From assembly GCF_000003195.3 (NCBI RefSeq), contig NC_012877.2:17229344-17293343 (forward strand): a stretch of DNA of 64,000 bases, read 5' to 3'. Below the pieces are notes generated by a model, which saw only the letters and a list, made by a program, of their open reading frames with translations, ran no database searches and was not told the origin of the DNA. Every line of letters starts with the position of its first letter. Within the stretch, counting starts at the first letter, position 1. The translations under genes were made by a program, and so were the position numbers. Shown one piece after another: positions 21,650-36,400 of this stretch. The stretch comes from Sorghum bicolor (lineage: Eukaryota; Streptophyta; Magnoliopsida; Poales; Poaceae).

Positions 21650-22290
21650 TGTTGAATATGTTCCAAATTCAGTTGCACATTATAAAGGCTGACTTCTGAC
21701 GGAGCGAAGCGGAGGTCCATCATCGGCCCTCGTTGTCACTCGAGGGGTGCGGGAGGCTGGCCCCCGCGGTACAGTACATATACCCAAATTAGGGTTCCGA
21801 TCTTGTAAGCCGTCGCACGACATTGTAACCCAACTCTTGATAATAGCGAGGAGTGTTTGTTGGCTGGCGCCTATGTTTTTTCCCTTCGCATTGGAGGGGT
21901 TTTTCATGTTAAATCTTATGTCTCCACTGTTTTTTTGATCTTGTGTTCCTCTCCCTCGCTTCCTCTCCAACTCCGCGTTCTGAGGTCGCTGCTAACCGAA
22001 GCGCCAACGGTCGTCCTTCGCCGAGGGCCAAGGGCCGGTTCTCCCTTGTCCCTCGCCTGTTGTCTGTCGTCCTCCCAGAGTCCCGTCGGGCACAGGTCCT
22101 CCACGTGCCAATCCTCTCAGCCTCGGCGTCACTACTCGTGTAGCCCGGCACGGCGGTGTCCCCCTGGGCGCGGCCAGCAGTTAGCACCAGCAACACCCAA
22201 CAGGCAGGCACAGGCCACAGCCTACATGTCTGCTAGAGCACAGAGTACTGCTATGTGCCTGTCTCTGTGTTCTGTTGGACTATGACTCAC
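21650..22290 (+). mobile_element. 3' LTR of the Copia remnant (right end uncertain)
   Basis: Starts TGTTGAATATGTTCC after the polypurine tract and includes a TTATAAAGG promoter-like box at about 21680. Its first 75 bp match the two upstream LTR fragments. Without a complete second LTR, the end could lie anywhere between about 21970 and 22290. Confidence 0.55.
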
Positions 22291-24005
22291 CGATTGCAAG
22301 AGGATCAGTTGAATAACCCTTGGTAATTCTTCCCCGTTCTGGAATCTAAGTTCTATTCTAATTTTTTAATCTAAGTTCTCAAATCTAAAAAAATTTCTTG
22401 TGTATTCAAGCATGGAATTAAGATATACGTACCATCTATACCATCTAAATATTTGCATTTACAAGCTAGTTTGTTATCCGTCTTTTTAGGACCAGTATGG
22501 TTAGTATTTTAACCCAGTGCGGGACATAAGGCACTTAGACAGTGGCCCTAGGCGTCAAAATCGACAAGCTCCGCCACTGATGAGATGTGCATAGAAGAAA
22601 TTAAATCGCTTTGATTTTTTGGCATATCAATTTTACTATGCATCTAAATATAACGTATCTCTAGATACATAGCAAATCTATGTATTAAAAACGTCAAGTA
22701 CTTGAAATGGTCATAGATGAAAATTTCTAACAATAACAATGATCCTTAAAGGGGAAATCGAGATACATACCAGCCATCATCAAGTTGGAAGGCTAATTGA
22801 TATGAACAACTAGGTTCGAAGGCTACCAACAGATTGGACTTGAAACAATGTTCGTTTGTTCCTGAAAAATATCAATGCCAGAACAATGGTTCAGGTAGAT
22901 GTGGGCTTTTAGAGATATTGGCACGATTTTAGATCAAGTACCGGTCACATAAATTAGTAGTAGAAAGTTTGCTATACGTGATTTTAATTGGTCTAGCTGA
23001 TGTTTGATAATTGATACACCATTTTCGATTGGTAGCTCGAAGAGATATTTTAGCATGATTTCAATTCAAGTACGGGTCACATAAATTTGTAAGAAAAAGT
23101 TTGCTATATGTGGTTTTTTATCCTCCCACATGGTATTGTATGCCTCATGGGTGATAATGTTGTAAGTATCCCAACCTTCTCATGTATGGCACCAGCATAA
23201 GTTGGTAATATACTCGTGCCTTTTCTTATCTATAATACAATGATATGCAGCTTTCCGGCATATTTGAGAAAAAAGATTGATGCCTTTTGATGTGAGCATG
23301 TAAGAATTTACGTAATACAAGACTGCCCATTACAAAACATGGTTGAGGCTGTCACGGAACAAGACCACCGTACATTGGTCCTGAAGTTGCACTCTAGAGC
23401 CACCATAATGCTCATTTACGAATTCAAATGGCACCTGTTTAGCAGAGCAGTTCCATTTGACTTTATTTTTGCCAAGACCATTTGCACAAGCCAATATACA
23501 TTTGCATCTTCCTATGTCAGTATATAGATACACTGTCTTACATTTGAGTCAAAACCTACACTAGCACTGCACTCTCTATCAGGTATTCAGAGATACCGGG
23601 TGCACTCCACAAACGCGAACGGCTTAACATGGCAGTTTGCATCCGTCGCAAAAGAATACACAAAAGAACACACAACTGAACTAGAAATTTCACTCCCTCT
23701 GCAAGGAACTGAAATTGCACACTCGGCACAAGCTAAAACCAGATGACAAGTAAAATTGGAGAAAACACAAAGCTAAAAGGGAGAAGCAAGAATTTACAAA
23801 AGAATGGCTCGTTGAGCACTCTATTACCTCAAAAATAAAGAGCAAATGCACCACAACCAGAAAAATTGTAGGTCGCTGTTGCTGACAGAAGCAGGTGGGT
23901 GCAGGTTCATTTATGTTAGCTCACTTGCGTGCAAATAATAACAGGCAACCATGGCTTTCAGTAATCATAACAAGTATCCTTGCCAACTTGAGTTCATGGA
24001 TAACT
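22291..24005. other. Downstream flank of the host gene, including its probable 3' untranslated region
   Basis: No gene is supported. The part next to 24006 should hold the 3' untranslated region of the minus-strand gene. A TTTATT (AATAAA on the minus strand) at 23462 is a possible but unproven polyadenylation signal. Short frames at 23330-23533 have no recognisable features. Confidence 0.4.
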
Positions 24006-24421
24006 CTACATAATTGCACAGTTGCACTTTGATTCGACCTTTGCAGGCTTCATGCTGCCTGATGTCCTTGAAAATTCAGGAACTGGCCGAACAAGTACAG
24101 GATCTTTAGCAACCACTTCCATCTTGTCAGTTTCTTTGACTGTTTCACCTTCTGATCTTTTCCTATGTCTTGGCATTCGTCTGTGGGGTGGTTTCAGTGA
24201 ACCATCACTCCTTGGAATGGATTGTCCTACCATGGTAACTGTTGGGTGGAGAGCAGAAGCAAGTTCTGATTGCTGCTCATGCTCCAGTCCAATTGTTGCA
24301 GCCCTGTATGCAATGTCATGGGCAATGGAACTGCAGAAGAGAATTGTATCGGTAGCCTCTTCTAGTGTGAAGCATCTCTGAGTTTGTTCTCTTGATACCT
24401 CAACTGTAGCCAGTGATTCTT
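24006..24421 (-). CDS. Host gene, coding exon 6 (C-terminus, CaaX box)
   Basis: The acceptor is ..GACCTTAG|AAGAATC at 24421. The exon encodes [12 protein letters not shown], then [23 protein letters not shown], a Lys/Arg-rich patch ([11 protein letters not shown]), and ends KCNCAIM before TAG at 24006-24008. The 2-nt start phase fits exon 5, which ends in one base (G). Confidence 0.88.
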
Positions 24422-27400
24422 CTAAGGTCAGACATAAATCAGTGTTATTGTTATATCAATTGACAGCACCAAATATGGTAATCAAATTGAAATGGAAACG
24501 GCAGCAAAACAACAGTGATGTAGACAGAAATGCGTAATTGACTTGGTACTTTAAGCAGAACAAAAATGCATTACAATCAATACCAAGGTTACAAAAGTGC
24601 TAGTCGCTAAGTGAGTGATCAGTGATGACCCTCTGCCTAGAGCTTAGGCATGTTTAGGCATTCTAAGCGCTTTCTACTATAGCAAGCTGAACTGTACAAT
24701 TTTGGAAATCGCCATGACACAAAGCAATCTATGTGGGCAGGCTAGCATGCGAAGAAGCAAAGAAAAGCAATCAACGTAGGCAGCCCAGCACGTACAGAAG
24801 CAATCTAGGCTGCCCAGTGCGCCCATGGACCTTTCAGCCAAATAAAGGGCCCATTCAGGGGTTTGATTAAAAGTATGGAAAAGAGGTTTCGAAAAAGTCA
24901 AAAAAAATCAAATTTGTAACTTTTAGATTTAAAGAAACCAAAATATGAAAGCCCAAATGGCTCTATGAGAAAATATCTTCTGCCCCATCCCCCAGGGCCC
25001 ACAGCTCAAATACAGTGCAAAAATAGATTGCCTATTGCATGTGTAGTCCTCTACTGTGCTCTCAATTTCATCAGACATGGACTAATTTTGCATCCCAAAT
25101 CCCAGCTTGTGTGCAGCAGAGGGGGGAATAGGGAGGAAGGAGCTGAGGAGGGAGGAACCAAGAAGGGAGCTCTCACCGTGGAGCCAACAGCCAAAAGGAG
25201 GGGTGTAGGGGTCAGGCAGTGCATCGCTGGGAACCGACAGACACCTAGTTACCGTTTATACCTCAAGGCGATGCACTCCTCTGCTCAGCACTTTAGTGTG
25301 CCCAAGCAAGCACCTACTACTGTCTTTGCAACCTTGATCAACCAAGTTTAAGCACATGTGCAGTGTATTGTGTGTATGCAATCTCGTCCCTTGTATGTTA
25401 TCTAAATCGAATATGGATACACATGCAGCTGTAGATTATATTCCTCTCCCCTAAATCTAGTACTAAGTATGCATTGAAGATTCAGGTTTGTGTTGTGACT
25501 TGTGATACACCCATTTGAACGAAACCTCAAGAGCATATTAGATTGTATTATGCTGCTTCACACTTAATAACATAAAGAAACTACTTTATTGGTATTATGA
25601 CCTTCAGCAAATGAAGGGGGTATTTGGTTTGACTTAGATTTACACAAAGCTTAGACAGCCATACTTTTCTAGTCATGTTATGAGTTATCTTTAGATAATA
25701 TCTGCCTTCTCACACTAACCAACCACTCAGAATCCTTTTTTCTCAACTCTACTATGTACGTGAATTTGGTTGTAATACAACCAAGGATACAATAACCAAA
25801 TTAGTCAATTTTACTGGTTCAGTTCAGTATGGCGGGTTCCAATTAATCGCCATTAATAGTCCTAGTCGGTCCCTTGGACTCAATTAGAGCAACCAGAAAC
25901 CGGGTTGTCCGATTAATCATTGACTAATCATGATTAATCATCCGATTAGTTGGATGACTAGACAGGCAGTTGCGAACTAGGCTACATCAGATCACTGGGC
26001 TAGGATGGCCAAAGCCCAATAGGGTTTCTCTCCTATACCACTCCACCCGCATCCCCAGCTGCCAGGAGCTCGTGCACCCATTGCCGGCCACCAGCGCAAG
26101 TGCACAAGCACAACAATCCCTGCTGCCACCGGTCGTTCCCTCCTTCCTTCTAGCCTTCCCAGCTGTTGTGCCTCCTACCTCCTGCTGCAGCTGCTGCCTC
26201 TCGTCCCCACCTCAGCTGTGCGGGGAAAGCTTATGGGGCACGAAAAGAAGCACCAGCTCTCTTTCCCGCCTCAACCAGGTCAAGCACTGCCGGATAAAGG
26301 ATCTGCTCCCACTGGATCACACCTCCATCAATTAAGGTCCAAGGGAGCAAGAAGATGAGCTCCTCCTCCGAAGGCTAGTCATTGCTGGGTCACTCCTTGC
26401 TGCAGCTTGTCTTTCCTTGAAGATGGATGCTGTTTCTAATAGCAAGTAGCAACTGTGTCACACTTCTAGTCTTGGTGCTTGATTTATACTAGCAGGGTCA
26501 ACTAGTCGCCTGGTCGGTACTGTGGCGACTAGGGTTGACTACCCGATTTAATAACATTGTTGGCAACCATTGACAACTGACTGGTTGCTGGTACTATTTC
26601 AATTCGTATTTCATTCTTTTTACACCTACATCCTCAAAATATTGTGCTTGTTTTGTTTTTTATTTGACAAGCATTGACACTAAGACAACATAAAAAAAGG
26701 TATGCAATCAGCTTGTGTTGGCAACAAAATTACTTGAAAAGATGCTGCTCCCTAACTCCCACGTCCAAATATTGAAAAAAAAAGGGCTACTGAAAAGTCA
26801 CTACAATACCAAAAGAAGCCTATTTACAAAATAAAATGTATATGTTTTTTCAATAAGGATGTATGGTGTTCACATTGAAAATGCTTAGCATCGTTTGCAA
26901 GAATACTAAGAATATGATAGAAAACCAGAACTTTTGGAGCTAACAAGTGAGTACAAAAATTAGCAAGTCATGAATACATACCATTACCAGGAAGCTCCAT
27001 TATGTTGGCCACTGCTGCAGGAATCAACACATCCTCCTCAGAGATGACAGACACACAACCATCATCCAACCTATTTGCCTCATTAGGATCAGGAATTGTT
27101 TCATGCTTCATTTGGTAACTATTGATGCCACAATCATCATCTGGGTGTTCTGGAGTGCCAACTGAGGTACCTTCAATTTTCTGTACGCAACTTTCCTCAG
27201 GAGCCAGAGAGAGTGGGATATTGCTACACGTTTCGGTATCTGATGAACATGAGTTATCACTTATGTTATCTTTGTGAGCCATCCTACCTGTACATTGTTT
27301 CTGAATCATTACATCTTCAGTTAAACCAATGTCAACATTAACAATAGCCTGTGCAGCAGACCAGCACTCTATAGCGCTTGAGAGTGTGTAGTTACACGAC

Positions 27401-30400
27401 TCATTAAGTTCTTCAGTACAAATCATGGTTCTTGGAACACTGCTTTCTGAATTGTCGGTTAGGAAGCCAGTATCTACAGTTCTATCACCCCGAGGACAAA
27501 CTGAAACTGAACAAGTGCTAGTTGACATATCTGACATGGATGCAATGCTTTTACAACTCATGGTACTACTTATTTGAGACTTCTCAAAGTCATGACGATT
27601 ACTACTTTTATGGCGTTCCAAATGTCCAGATTGCCTTGTAGACCCTTGATCAATGGAAGAAGAAGCTGATGAGCTATCCAATCCAATCGTATGCTTCAGC
27701 GTACTGACACCATCCCTTGTATAATAGGGTTCTGAACAGATAATGTTTGTACCAGCTAAGGGTCTCCCTTCTATAACAGGCCATTTGTTGCTGCTTGACT
27801 TCTGCAGCAAGAGTACCGAAATCCCAGCACCCTCTGTATTTTCAACCTTTAGATTTGAACGCGTTGCTGATCCCTGTTTACAAGAACTGTCAATGGTAAG
27901 TGTATCAGAGGCAAATTCAATACTTTCATACACTGACCCTGGCAGGCATTGTAACACCTCATTGTGGTGGTTGGCAGTTTGATCTCTTAAATTATCACAC
28001 TCAACTACAGACGCTGGTTCCGTTTGTTGATGATTATTTATGCTACATTGATGGAATGAAATATCGAGGCTATTTCCTTGGGAAGAGTTGCCAACGTCAT
28101 TTGGCCATAAATTTTCAGTAACATTCTCTCCATGCATTCTGTTGGTTGTATCCATTGTTGACTGAGATGGAGGACACTTTTGCAGACAATCAGCTGGAGG
28201 TTCATCATTCACTAGCTGACTGTCAAGAGATGACTTCTTGATATGTTCACCATGATCTGGAGTAATGTGAGGAGCTTCCAATGCAACACAAGGTTTAGAA
28301 CTTCTGTAATCCTTTCGATGTTCTTCTTCCGAAGTCTCTATCTTGGGGTCCACAAAAAGAACCTCATCTAAACCACATTCTTCACAGAAATCAACTTCTC
28401 CATCATCTTCTATCGCATTAAATAACTTTCCACACCTAGTGCATGTTGCCATTTTAGTTTGCCCAGCCTTAGAACCACTTGCAACATTACATGAAGTCTG
28501 AGCTATTCTACTTCTTTCCGTATTGAGGCCCTCTATGTTACTTTCCACATATTTTTCTGTGCTTGGAGATTTCGGGCCACTTTGAGTAGCAGACAAACTG
28601 TGCTGTTGACCACTGGATCCTTCATCCAATTGATCAAACATAAATATACCACCATGAATCAAGGAACTAGGTGTTGCTTCACAGTCACCGACTATATCAT
28701 TCGGTTCTAGTTCATTACCCATACAAGGGCTAAAAGTGACACCATGGTCAGAGCTTAAATTACTGCTTGTTGTGAGTGAGGAATTATGTGACAACATAGA
28801 TGAGTGTACATTATCTCCTTTGCCAACACCAAATGTCGTGCAAGGAACACTTGATAGAAGTGGCCTGAACTTATCTTGAGGAGCTTTGCGACGATCCTAG
28901 AGAAGGGTATAGCATTTTGTTATATTGCGGACAATTGAAAACATAAAACAAGAGAAAGGGCTCTTGCTTGCATTAAAAGCAAACTAACTGCAAAAAAGTT
29001 CTACAAGAGAAGGTACAATGGACAACGAAATGACTACAGAACAGTATATGACATGTAATCATATACCAGATCATTAGGAGCCATCAATACGACTGATCAA
29101 ATACAACGGTGGTCACAAAATACAGGAAAAGTACAAATCATCTCTTTGTTTCAACAATCATATGAAGCAAAGGCAATGACAACATACTTTCACGCAAAGG
29201 TGTAACAAAATTATATGGATAGCAAACCTTTTCAACTTACTACATGAATTACAAATTGGCTCCTAGGGGGATTTTACCATGCAATGCAGAACAAATATTA
29301 CATCATACTAAAAGTAATGGAATAATGCTTACCATCAACCAGACTGCAGAATCGAAGGACCTCTTTGGAGCAGAACTAGGGGAGAAACTCTTGGATGGCT
29401 TCTTAGGTGATGCAATAGTTCTGGATTTCATTACTGACAAGTTCTTTCTTAGGGCTGGACTACTGGAGTAACTAATTGGCACAGACTGCATAGACTCTAG
29501 ATCATCTTCAGCAGAAGATGTTGCAGATGCTTTGCTGTACGAGCTGAATCGATCATTGCTATGCGATGAACTGGCTCTTCTTGATGGAGTGGGAGACATA
29601 GATTGCCTTCTACCTCTCCAATTCATGTCCAATCCACTGAAAGATGAAGGAGATCCACCCCTTGAACGGGATACTGGACGATCTGACAGAGATGTGCGTA
29701 GATTGGGAGGTGCGTCAAAAGAGAAACCAGGGTCACTTGATTGCCAACCTTGAAGTTTTGGCGAAGATGACCTGTTACTGGTTTTAATAGGCGAAGTTCC
29801 TCCTTTTCTGTTTAAAATTGGGTCACTTGAGCCAGTACTCAACCTCCTTGAAGCAGGACTTGGTGACCTTCGTGGAGGGGTTGATGTCTTAGAAGCTGGA
29901 GGAGTTGAAGACCTTCGTGATGGTGCTGCTGGTTGCAAATGAAGTGCAGGGCTGCTTCGTGAAGACGAATTTGATGATCGAGTCCTTGTCAACACAGTGC
30001 TGCTACATGAGCGTGGTGATGGGCTAAGCCTACTTGGACTTGCACTGCTTCTGTTAGACCTTCGAGTATTTTCCATCTGTGTAAAATCACAAAGGATTAT
30101 TCACACTTCAACAGGTAGGTCCTGTCAACTGAAAATTATGAATGCAGGAACAATGTCATGAGGTGAGCACTCACTGTGGATGACCTCGAAATTGATATTG
30201 GCTTAATCTGCGGCCTAACCCTATGAGCCATACTAATGTGCTGGTCTTCTTCATCATCCAATGAACGAAAAAGTGGGGTCTCTGGTGGAGTCAACAACCT
30301 ATTAAGCCAAAAGTTAGATGGTAGACATGTGATGGCTTACATTCGCATAAAAAATGCCAAATTGCTAATAAAACAATTGATAACTTATATGGTAAGTGGT

Positions 30401-33400
30401 TTAGGCCCTGCACATCAACAGCAGTAGACATGGAGATAGTGTGTTGAAACTCAAGCTCCCTAACTTAATGGCCAAAGCAAAGCCAGGCCATGACACCGGC
30501 CCTAGGCTGCGCAGCCCTGGATTCAATGCCAGCTGTAGCTGCCCCTGGCCCCCACACGTATACCCCACATGACACAAGCACTATAAGTAAGTGGAGTCTT
30601 ACTATTTTAGAAAGGAAAAAAGTCAATAAGTCCAACAAACATGTGAAAGGTACAGTCAGCAAGCATCAGTTCATAATGATGGTTGGGACCCTTGCATCAT
30701 TTTTTCTGTGCACTTCAGATAAGAAAAAACTAAAACTAGACGAAAAAAGAAATGGAAAACTAGCTCATGAAGCTTCTTGAAGGGTACAGGAATCACACAC
30801 CAATCAGAAACCATTACTCAGCAGAGATGAGATGTTTGGCCATAAAAGCAACTACTCGACAAGAAAACAAGCACATGCCATGTTTGCAAAAAATGTAGAA
30901 CTCGATTGTCCATATAAACTTATTGTATGCCAAGAATAAGCAGAACTAATAACAAGAGAAAGGTTCTAACAACATGTTATTGTTTGATAGTATTCAGATT
31001 GATAACTGCTTTTTGTTGATGAAGCACCTAGGGCAATGTGGCCTAATTGATCTAATTATGTGGCCTAGCCAGCAATTGTACAGTGACAGGTAAATGCATC
31101 CGTTCATTTATATGGCGTGATAGAATAGTTGTCGACCGAACAAAAGCACCAATCTTACAGAGAGAATGCTTAGTGAGGAATAGTAAAAAGAGTGAAATAC
31201 ACTAATGGTCCTTAAACTGGTTTAGGGATATCATCTAGGGGCACGTTTAGTTCTTGGATGAATCCTTGCCTCACCTTACCTTGCTAAGTGACCAAAGGAA
31301 GATGTTTGGATTCCAGGCAAGCCATCCTTGGGGTCTATGCTGTTAGATAAGCCTTGCGCCTTAGACTTAGCTGCATGTTTTTTCATTCAGTTGTGCATGC
31401 GCACGAGCACTGACTTGTGGTTGCCGTGCGCCTAGGAGAACTGGCCGAGATTAGCTCGCCATGACTCGCGACATGCAGCCACGGCTCCAACGAAAGTGGC
31501 GCGTGGGGATGGACGCGCGCAATGCGCTGCGTGGGCGCCGTGGCTGGGTGTGTTTGTTTCTATATTTACCGCAATCAAAAACAGAAAACGCTGCTTGTTG
31601 TTCGCAGCACCAAAACTCGATCGTGTCCAAGTGTTCGCGTGTGTTTCTCTCGCCGCCGCTCGTGCGCTCACCGCGGCGTTCACCGCCGTTCGGTTTCCAA
31701 CAAGTGGTATCAGAGCTAGGAGCGAGATCTTCCGTCGTTCGCCATGTCGTCTCCGACGAAGACTCGCGGCCGTTCCCCGGCTGGGAAGGAGAAAGGCGAC
31801 GGGTCCGGTAGCAAGTCTACCGACAAGTCGCCGTGCGCGCCGCGCAGGTCCCCGGCGCGGCGTTCACGCACGCGCGACGCACGGCGCATCCGGGAAGTCG
31901 TCGTCGAGCGGATCGTGCGCGAAGGAGGCGGTTCCGGCAATTGGCCGCAGCTGACGCGGACCAACTACTACGAATGGTCCCTCCGCATGAAGCTGAAGCT
32001 GCAAGCACGCCGCCTCTGGGAAGCCATCGAGGACGACGAAGCCGACTTCGACCAAGACCGGGGCGCCCTCGACGCCATCTGCTCCGCCGTCCCAGGCGAC
32101 ATGGTGCCGGTGCTCGCGACGAAGGAAACCGCCAAGGACGCCTGGGAGGCCATCAAGACTCTCCGCATCGGCGACGACCGCGTGCGGATTGCGACCGCGC
32201 AGAACCTACGCACGGAGTATGAAGGCCTTGCACTCCGAGACGGCGAGTCGATCGAAGAGTTCGCACTGCGCCTGACCAGCGCCTCGCCACGCTCGGTGAT
32301 CCAGAGGACGAAGCCAAGGTCGTGAGGAAGTATCTGCGCATCGCCCGCTCCCGCTACAAGCAACTGGTAGTGTCCATCGAAACTTTGCTCGATATCTCAA
32401 CCTTGTCAATCGAGGAAGTTACAGGGAGGCCCAAGGCAGCCGACGACGCCGAACCAGCTGCTCAGCACGCCGCCAACGGCAAGCTGCTCCTCACTGAGGA
32501 GTGGGTCGAAAGGTACAAGAAGTCGTCAGGGTCGAGCCACAGTGGCTCGAGCGCTGGCGGCCGTGGCAAAGGCCGCGGCCGGGGCCGTGGTCGTGGCGCC
32601 GGTGGTGACTCCCGTGGCTCGCGTCCGCCGCCGGACGATCCCTGCCCGCGCTGTGGCAAGAAGGGCCACTGGGCCCGTGACTGCCGCAGTAAGAAGAAGG
32701 ATGAGGACTCGGCACAGCAGGCCCATGTGGCCCAAGAGCAAGAGGAGGCCACGCTCATGCTGGCTATCAGCTCGGCCCAGGAGGAGCCGGCACCCCCAAT
32801 CCTCACCAAATCGGCGCTGCCGCCATCGGCGCCGACACCTGAGCTCTTCGTCGTGGAGAAGAAGGTCCACGCCAAGCTCGATGACGCCCTCGACCGCGAC
32901 CCGACGCGCTGGATCCTGGACACCGGCGCCTCCAATCACATGTCCAGATCCCGCGCCGCCTTCGCTGATCTCGACGCCAGGGTGACAGGTAACGTCCGCT
33001 TTGGGGATGGATCTGTCGCCCGGATTGAGGGCTCCGGCACGGTGCTCTTCCACTGCAAGAACGGGGAGCACCGAGCGCTCGCCAACGTCTACTTCCTGCC
33101 TCGACTCACCGCCAACATAATCTCCGTCGGGCAGCTTGACGAAGGCGGGTACGAGGTGCTGGTGAAGCACGGTGTGATGCGGGTGTGGGATGAAGACCAG
33201 CGGCTTCTCGCCAAGATACCGCGGAGTCCGGGCCGCCTCTACACGCTTGAGGTCACCATCGCTCGTCCGGTGTGCCTTGCGGCGCGCACGGACGACGACG
33301 CCTGGAGGTGGGACCAGCGCTTCGGCCACATCCATTTTGCCGCCCTGCGCAAGATGGGGCGGGAGAACCTGGTGCGCGGTCTGCCCGTCATCGACCAAGT

Positions 33401-36400
33401 GCAGCAAGTCTGCGAGGCCTGCCTCGCCGGCAAGCAGAGAAGGACGCCGTTCCCTCAGAAGGCGCTGTGGCGCTCTACCGAGCCGCTGCAGCTCCTCCAC
33501 GGCGACATCTGCGGCCCTATCACACCGGCGACCCCGAGCGGTAATAAGTACTTCCTTCTACTTGTGGATGACTACTCACGCTTCATGTGGATCGCCCTGC
33601 TGCCGTCCAAAGATGCCGCGGCCACCGCTATCAGGAACATTCAGGCCGCGGCGGAACGCAAGAGTGGCAAGAAGCTGCTGATGCTGCGCACCGACCGTGG
33701 AGGAGAGTTCGCTGCGGCTGACTTCATCGACTACTGCGCCCAACTCGGTGTTCGCCGGCAGTTCACGGCACCGTACACGCCGCAGCAAAACGGTGTCGTC
33801 GAGCGCCGGAATCAAACCGTGGTGGGCACAGCCAGGAGCATGATGAAGGCCAAGTCTCTCCCTGGTGTGTTCTGGGGAGAGGCAGTGTCGACGGCGGTGT
33901 ATTTGCTGAACAGGTCTTCCTGCAAGGCGATCGGTGGACGCACCCCCTACGAGCTCTGGAACGGGCATACACCGGCCGTCCAGCACCTGAGGACGTTCGG
34001 CTGCATCGCCCACACGAAGGTGACCACACCGCACCAGAAGAAGCTTGATGACCGAAGCCGGCGCACGGTGTTCATCGGCTATGAGCCAGGGTCCAAGGCC
34101 TACAGGGTCTACGACCCCACGACCCGCCGTGTCCACATCAGCCGCGACGTCGTCTTCGACGAAGCGGCTGCGTGGGCGTGGACTGGAACGAACCCTGCCG
34201 AGCCTGATGACTTCACCGTCGAGGAGCCAGACGACCCGGAGTCTTCAGTGATCACCACCACCAGAACGACGACCGTGGTCCACCCATCGTCAGGCTCGAC
34301 ATCCCCGGCTCCATCAGCGCCGACTACGTCCCCAGCACCAAGCATGCCCGCGCTCGGCTCTCCGGCGTTCGCTGGCACGCCTCCATCTCTCGGCTCCACA
34401 GCACACCCTCAGGTGGAGTTCGCAACTCCACCAGGGGCCGAGGTGGAGGACTACCTCGACGCCGATCACGACGACGACGCTCCCCTCAGGTTCCGTCGTG
34501 TCGACAACGTTCTGGGAGGAGCCCCGACGCCCGGGCTCGCTCACCGGGAGCTGGAGGAGCGCCTGTTGCTGGCAAGTGACGCCGAGCCAACCTCTTTCGA
34601 AGAAGCTGTACGCCATGAGTGCTGGCGCCTCGCCATGCTCGACGAAATGACTTCAATTGAAGCCAGCAGCACTTGGAAGCTGGTGGATCCACCTGCGCAC
34701 GCCAAGCCTATCGGCCTCAAGTGGGTCTTCAAGGCGAAGAAGGACGCGGCCGGCATCGTCACCAAGCACAAAGCCCGTCTCGTGGCGAAGGGCTATGTCC
34801 AGAGGCAGGGGATCGACTTCGACGAAGTCTTCGCGCCGGTCGCCCGCCTGGAGTCCGTGCGACTGCTCCTGGCACATGCTGCTTGCGAGGGATGGGCAGT
34901 CCATCACATGGACGTTAAGTCCGCGTTCCTCAACGGCGTGATCCAGGAGGAGGTCTACGTCGCGCAACCCCCCGGCTTCATCTTGCGCGGCCAAGAGAAC
35001 AAGTTGCTGCGCCTCGTCAAGGCGCTGTATGGACTGCGTCAGGCTCCTCGCGCCTGGTACTCCAAGCTGGACGAGTCCTTGATCGCTCTCGGCTTCAGGA
35101 TGAGTGAGTCCGAGCACGCCGTCTACCTCCGGGGCTCTGGTGCTCGGCGGCTGGTGGTGGGGGTTTACGTTGATGACCTCATCATCGCCGGTGGCCACCA
35201 GATCGACATCGACACCTTCAAGAAGGAGATGCAGTCCACGTTCAAGATGAGCGACCTGGGGCTGCTGCGCTACTACCTCGGGCTGGAGGTCACACAGTCG
35301 GAGGAGGGCATCACAGTGTGTCAAAGCGCGTACGCCGCCAAGATCCTGGAGACGGCGGGGCTGACTGGCTGCAAGTCGAGCTGCACGCCCATGGAACCTC
35401 GTCTGAAACTCAGTAAGCAAAGCACCTCTCCTGCTGTTGACGCCACTCACTACAGGAGCATTGTTGGATCGCTGCGCTACTTGGTGAACTCAAGGCCAGA
35501 CTTGGCATACTCGGTGGGCTACGTGAGTCGCTTCATGGAAAATCCAACCACCGAGCACCTGGCTGCAGTCAAGAGGATCCTCAGGTACATAGCCGGGACT
35601 CTCGGGTATGGCTGCAGCTACCAGAGGAGGAAGAAGGAGCTGCCTCTGCTGATCGGCTACAGTGATAGCGACTTGGCAGGGGACATTGACACTCGAAGGA
35701 GCACCACAGGCGTCCTCTTCTTCCTCGGTAACAATCTGATTACTTGGCAGTCACAAAAGCAGAAGGTTGTGGCGTTATCGTCCTGCGAAGCAGAGTACAT
35801 GGCCGCCACCACAGCTGCTTGCCAGGGCATTTGGCTGGCACGGCTGATCGCTGAGCTCAGAGGTCAAGAAGCTGGCGCCACCAAGCTGTTTGTTGACAAC
35901 CAGTCTGCCATAGCTCTCAGCAGAAACCCTGTCTTCCATGATCGTTCAAAGCACATCGATGTCAGGTACCACTTCATCCGCGAGTGTGTTGAAGATGGCA
36001 GGGTGATGATCGACTCCATCAGCACTGACGAGCAGCTGGCGGACATTCAGACAAAGGCCCTGACACGGGAGCGCTTCTGTGAGCTGCGTTCTCGCATTGG
36101 GGTTCATGATGTACATAATCGGCACAAGGCTTAGGAGGAGATTTGTTAGATAAGCCTTGCGCCTTAGACTTAGCTGCATGTTTTTTCATTCAGTTGTGCA
36201 TGCGCACGAGCACTGACTTGTGGTTGCCGTGCGCCTAGGAGAACTGGCCGAGATTAGCTCGCCATGACTCGCGACATGCAGCCACGGCTCCGACGAAAGT
36301 GGCGCGTGGGGATGGACGCGCGCAATGCGCTGCGTGGGCGCCGTGGCTGGGTGTGTTTGTTTCTATATTTACCGCAATCAAAAACAGAAAACGCTGCTTG

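Larger units (their letters stand above)
17838..22290 (+). mobile_element. Rearranged Copia retrotransposon remnant (contains a Pack-MULE)
   Basis: In order: an LTR fragment (17838-17938), an RNase H tail (17939 to about 18247) with its polypurine tract, a second LTR fragment (18351-18442), a pol piece (18443-19072 continuing at 20371-21549), a polypurine tract (21639-21649) and a 3' LTR from 21650. Gag, protease and integrase are absent. The LTR begins TGTTGAATATGTTCCAAATT and contains a TTATAAAGG box. The right end of the LTR is uncertain (about 21.97-22.29 kb) because no complete partner LTR remains for comparison. Confidence 0.7.

Noticed and set aside
25820..26545. A hAT-type non-autonomous transposon in intron 5
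   Set aside because: Suggestive palindromic ends, but no matching inverted repeats or 8-bp duplication could be established.
24422..26981. Additional coding exons in intron 5 (for example frames at 24965-25351 and 25970-26335)
   Set aside because: Exons 5 and 6 join in phase without them, and the frames show no family similarity. Part looks like an inserted repeat.
27743..28121. Plus-strand frames inside host exon 5
   Set aside because: Antisense shadows of the minus-strand coding exon.
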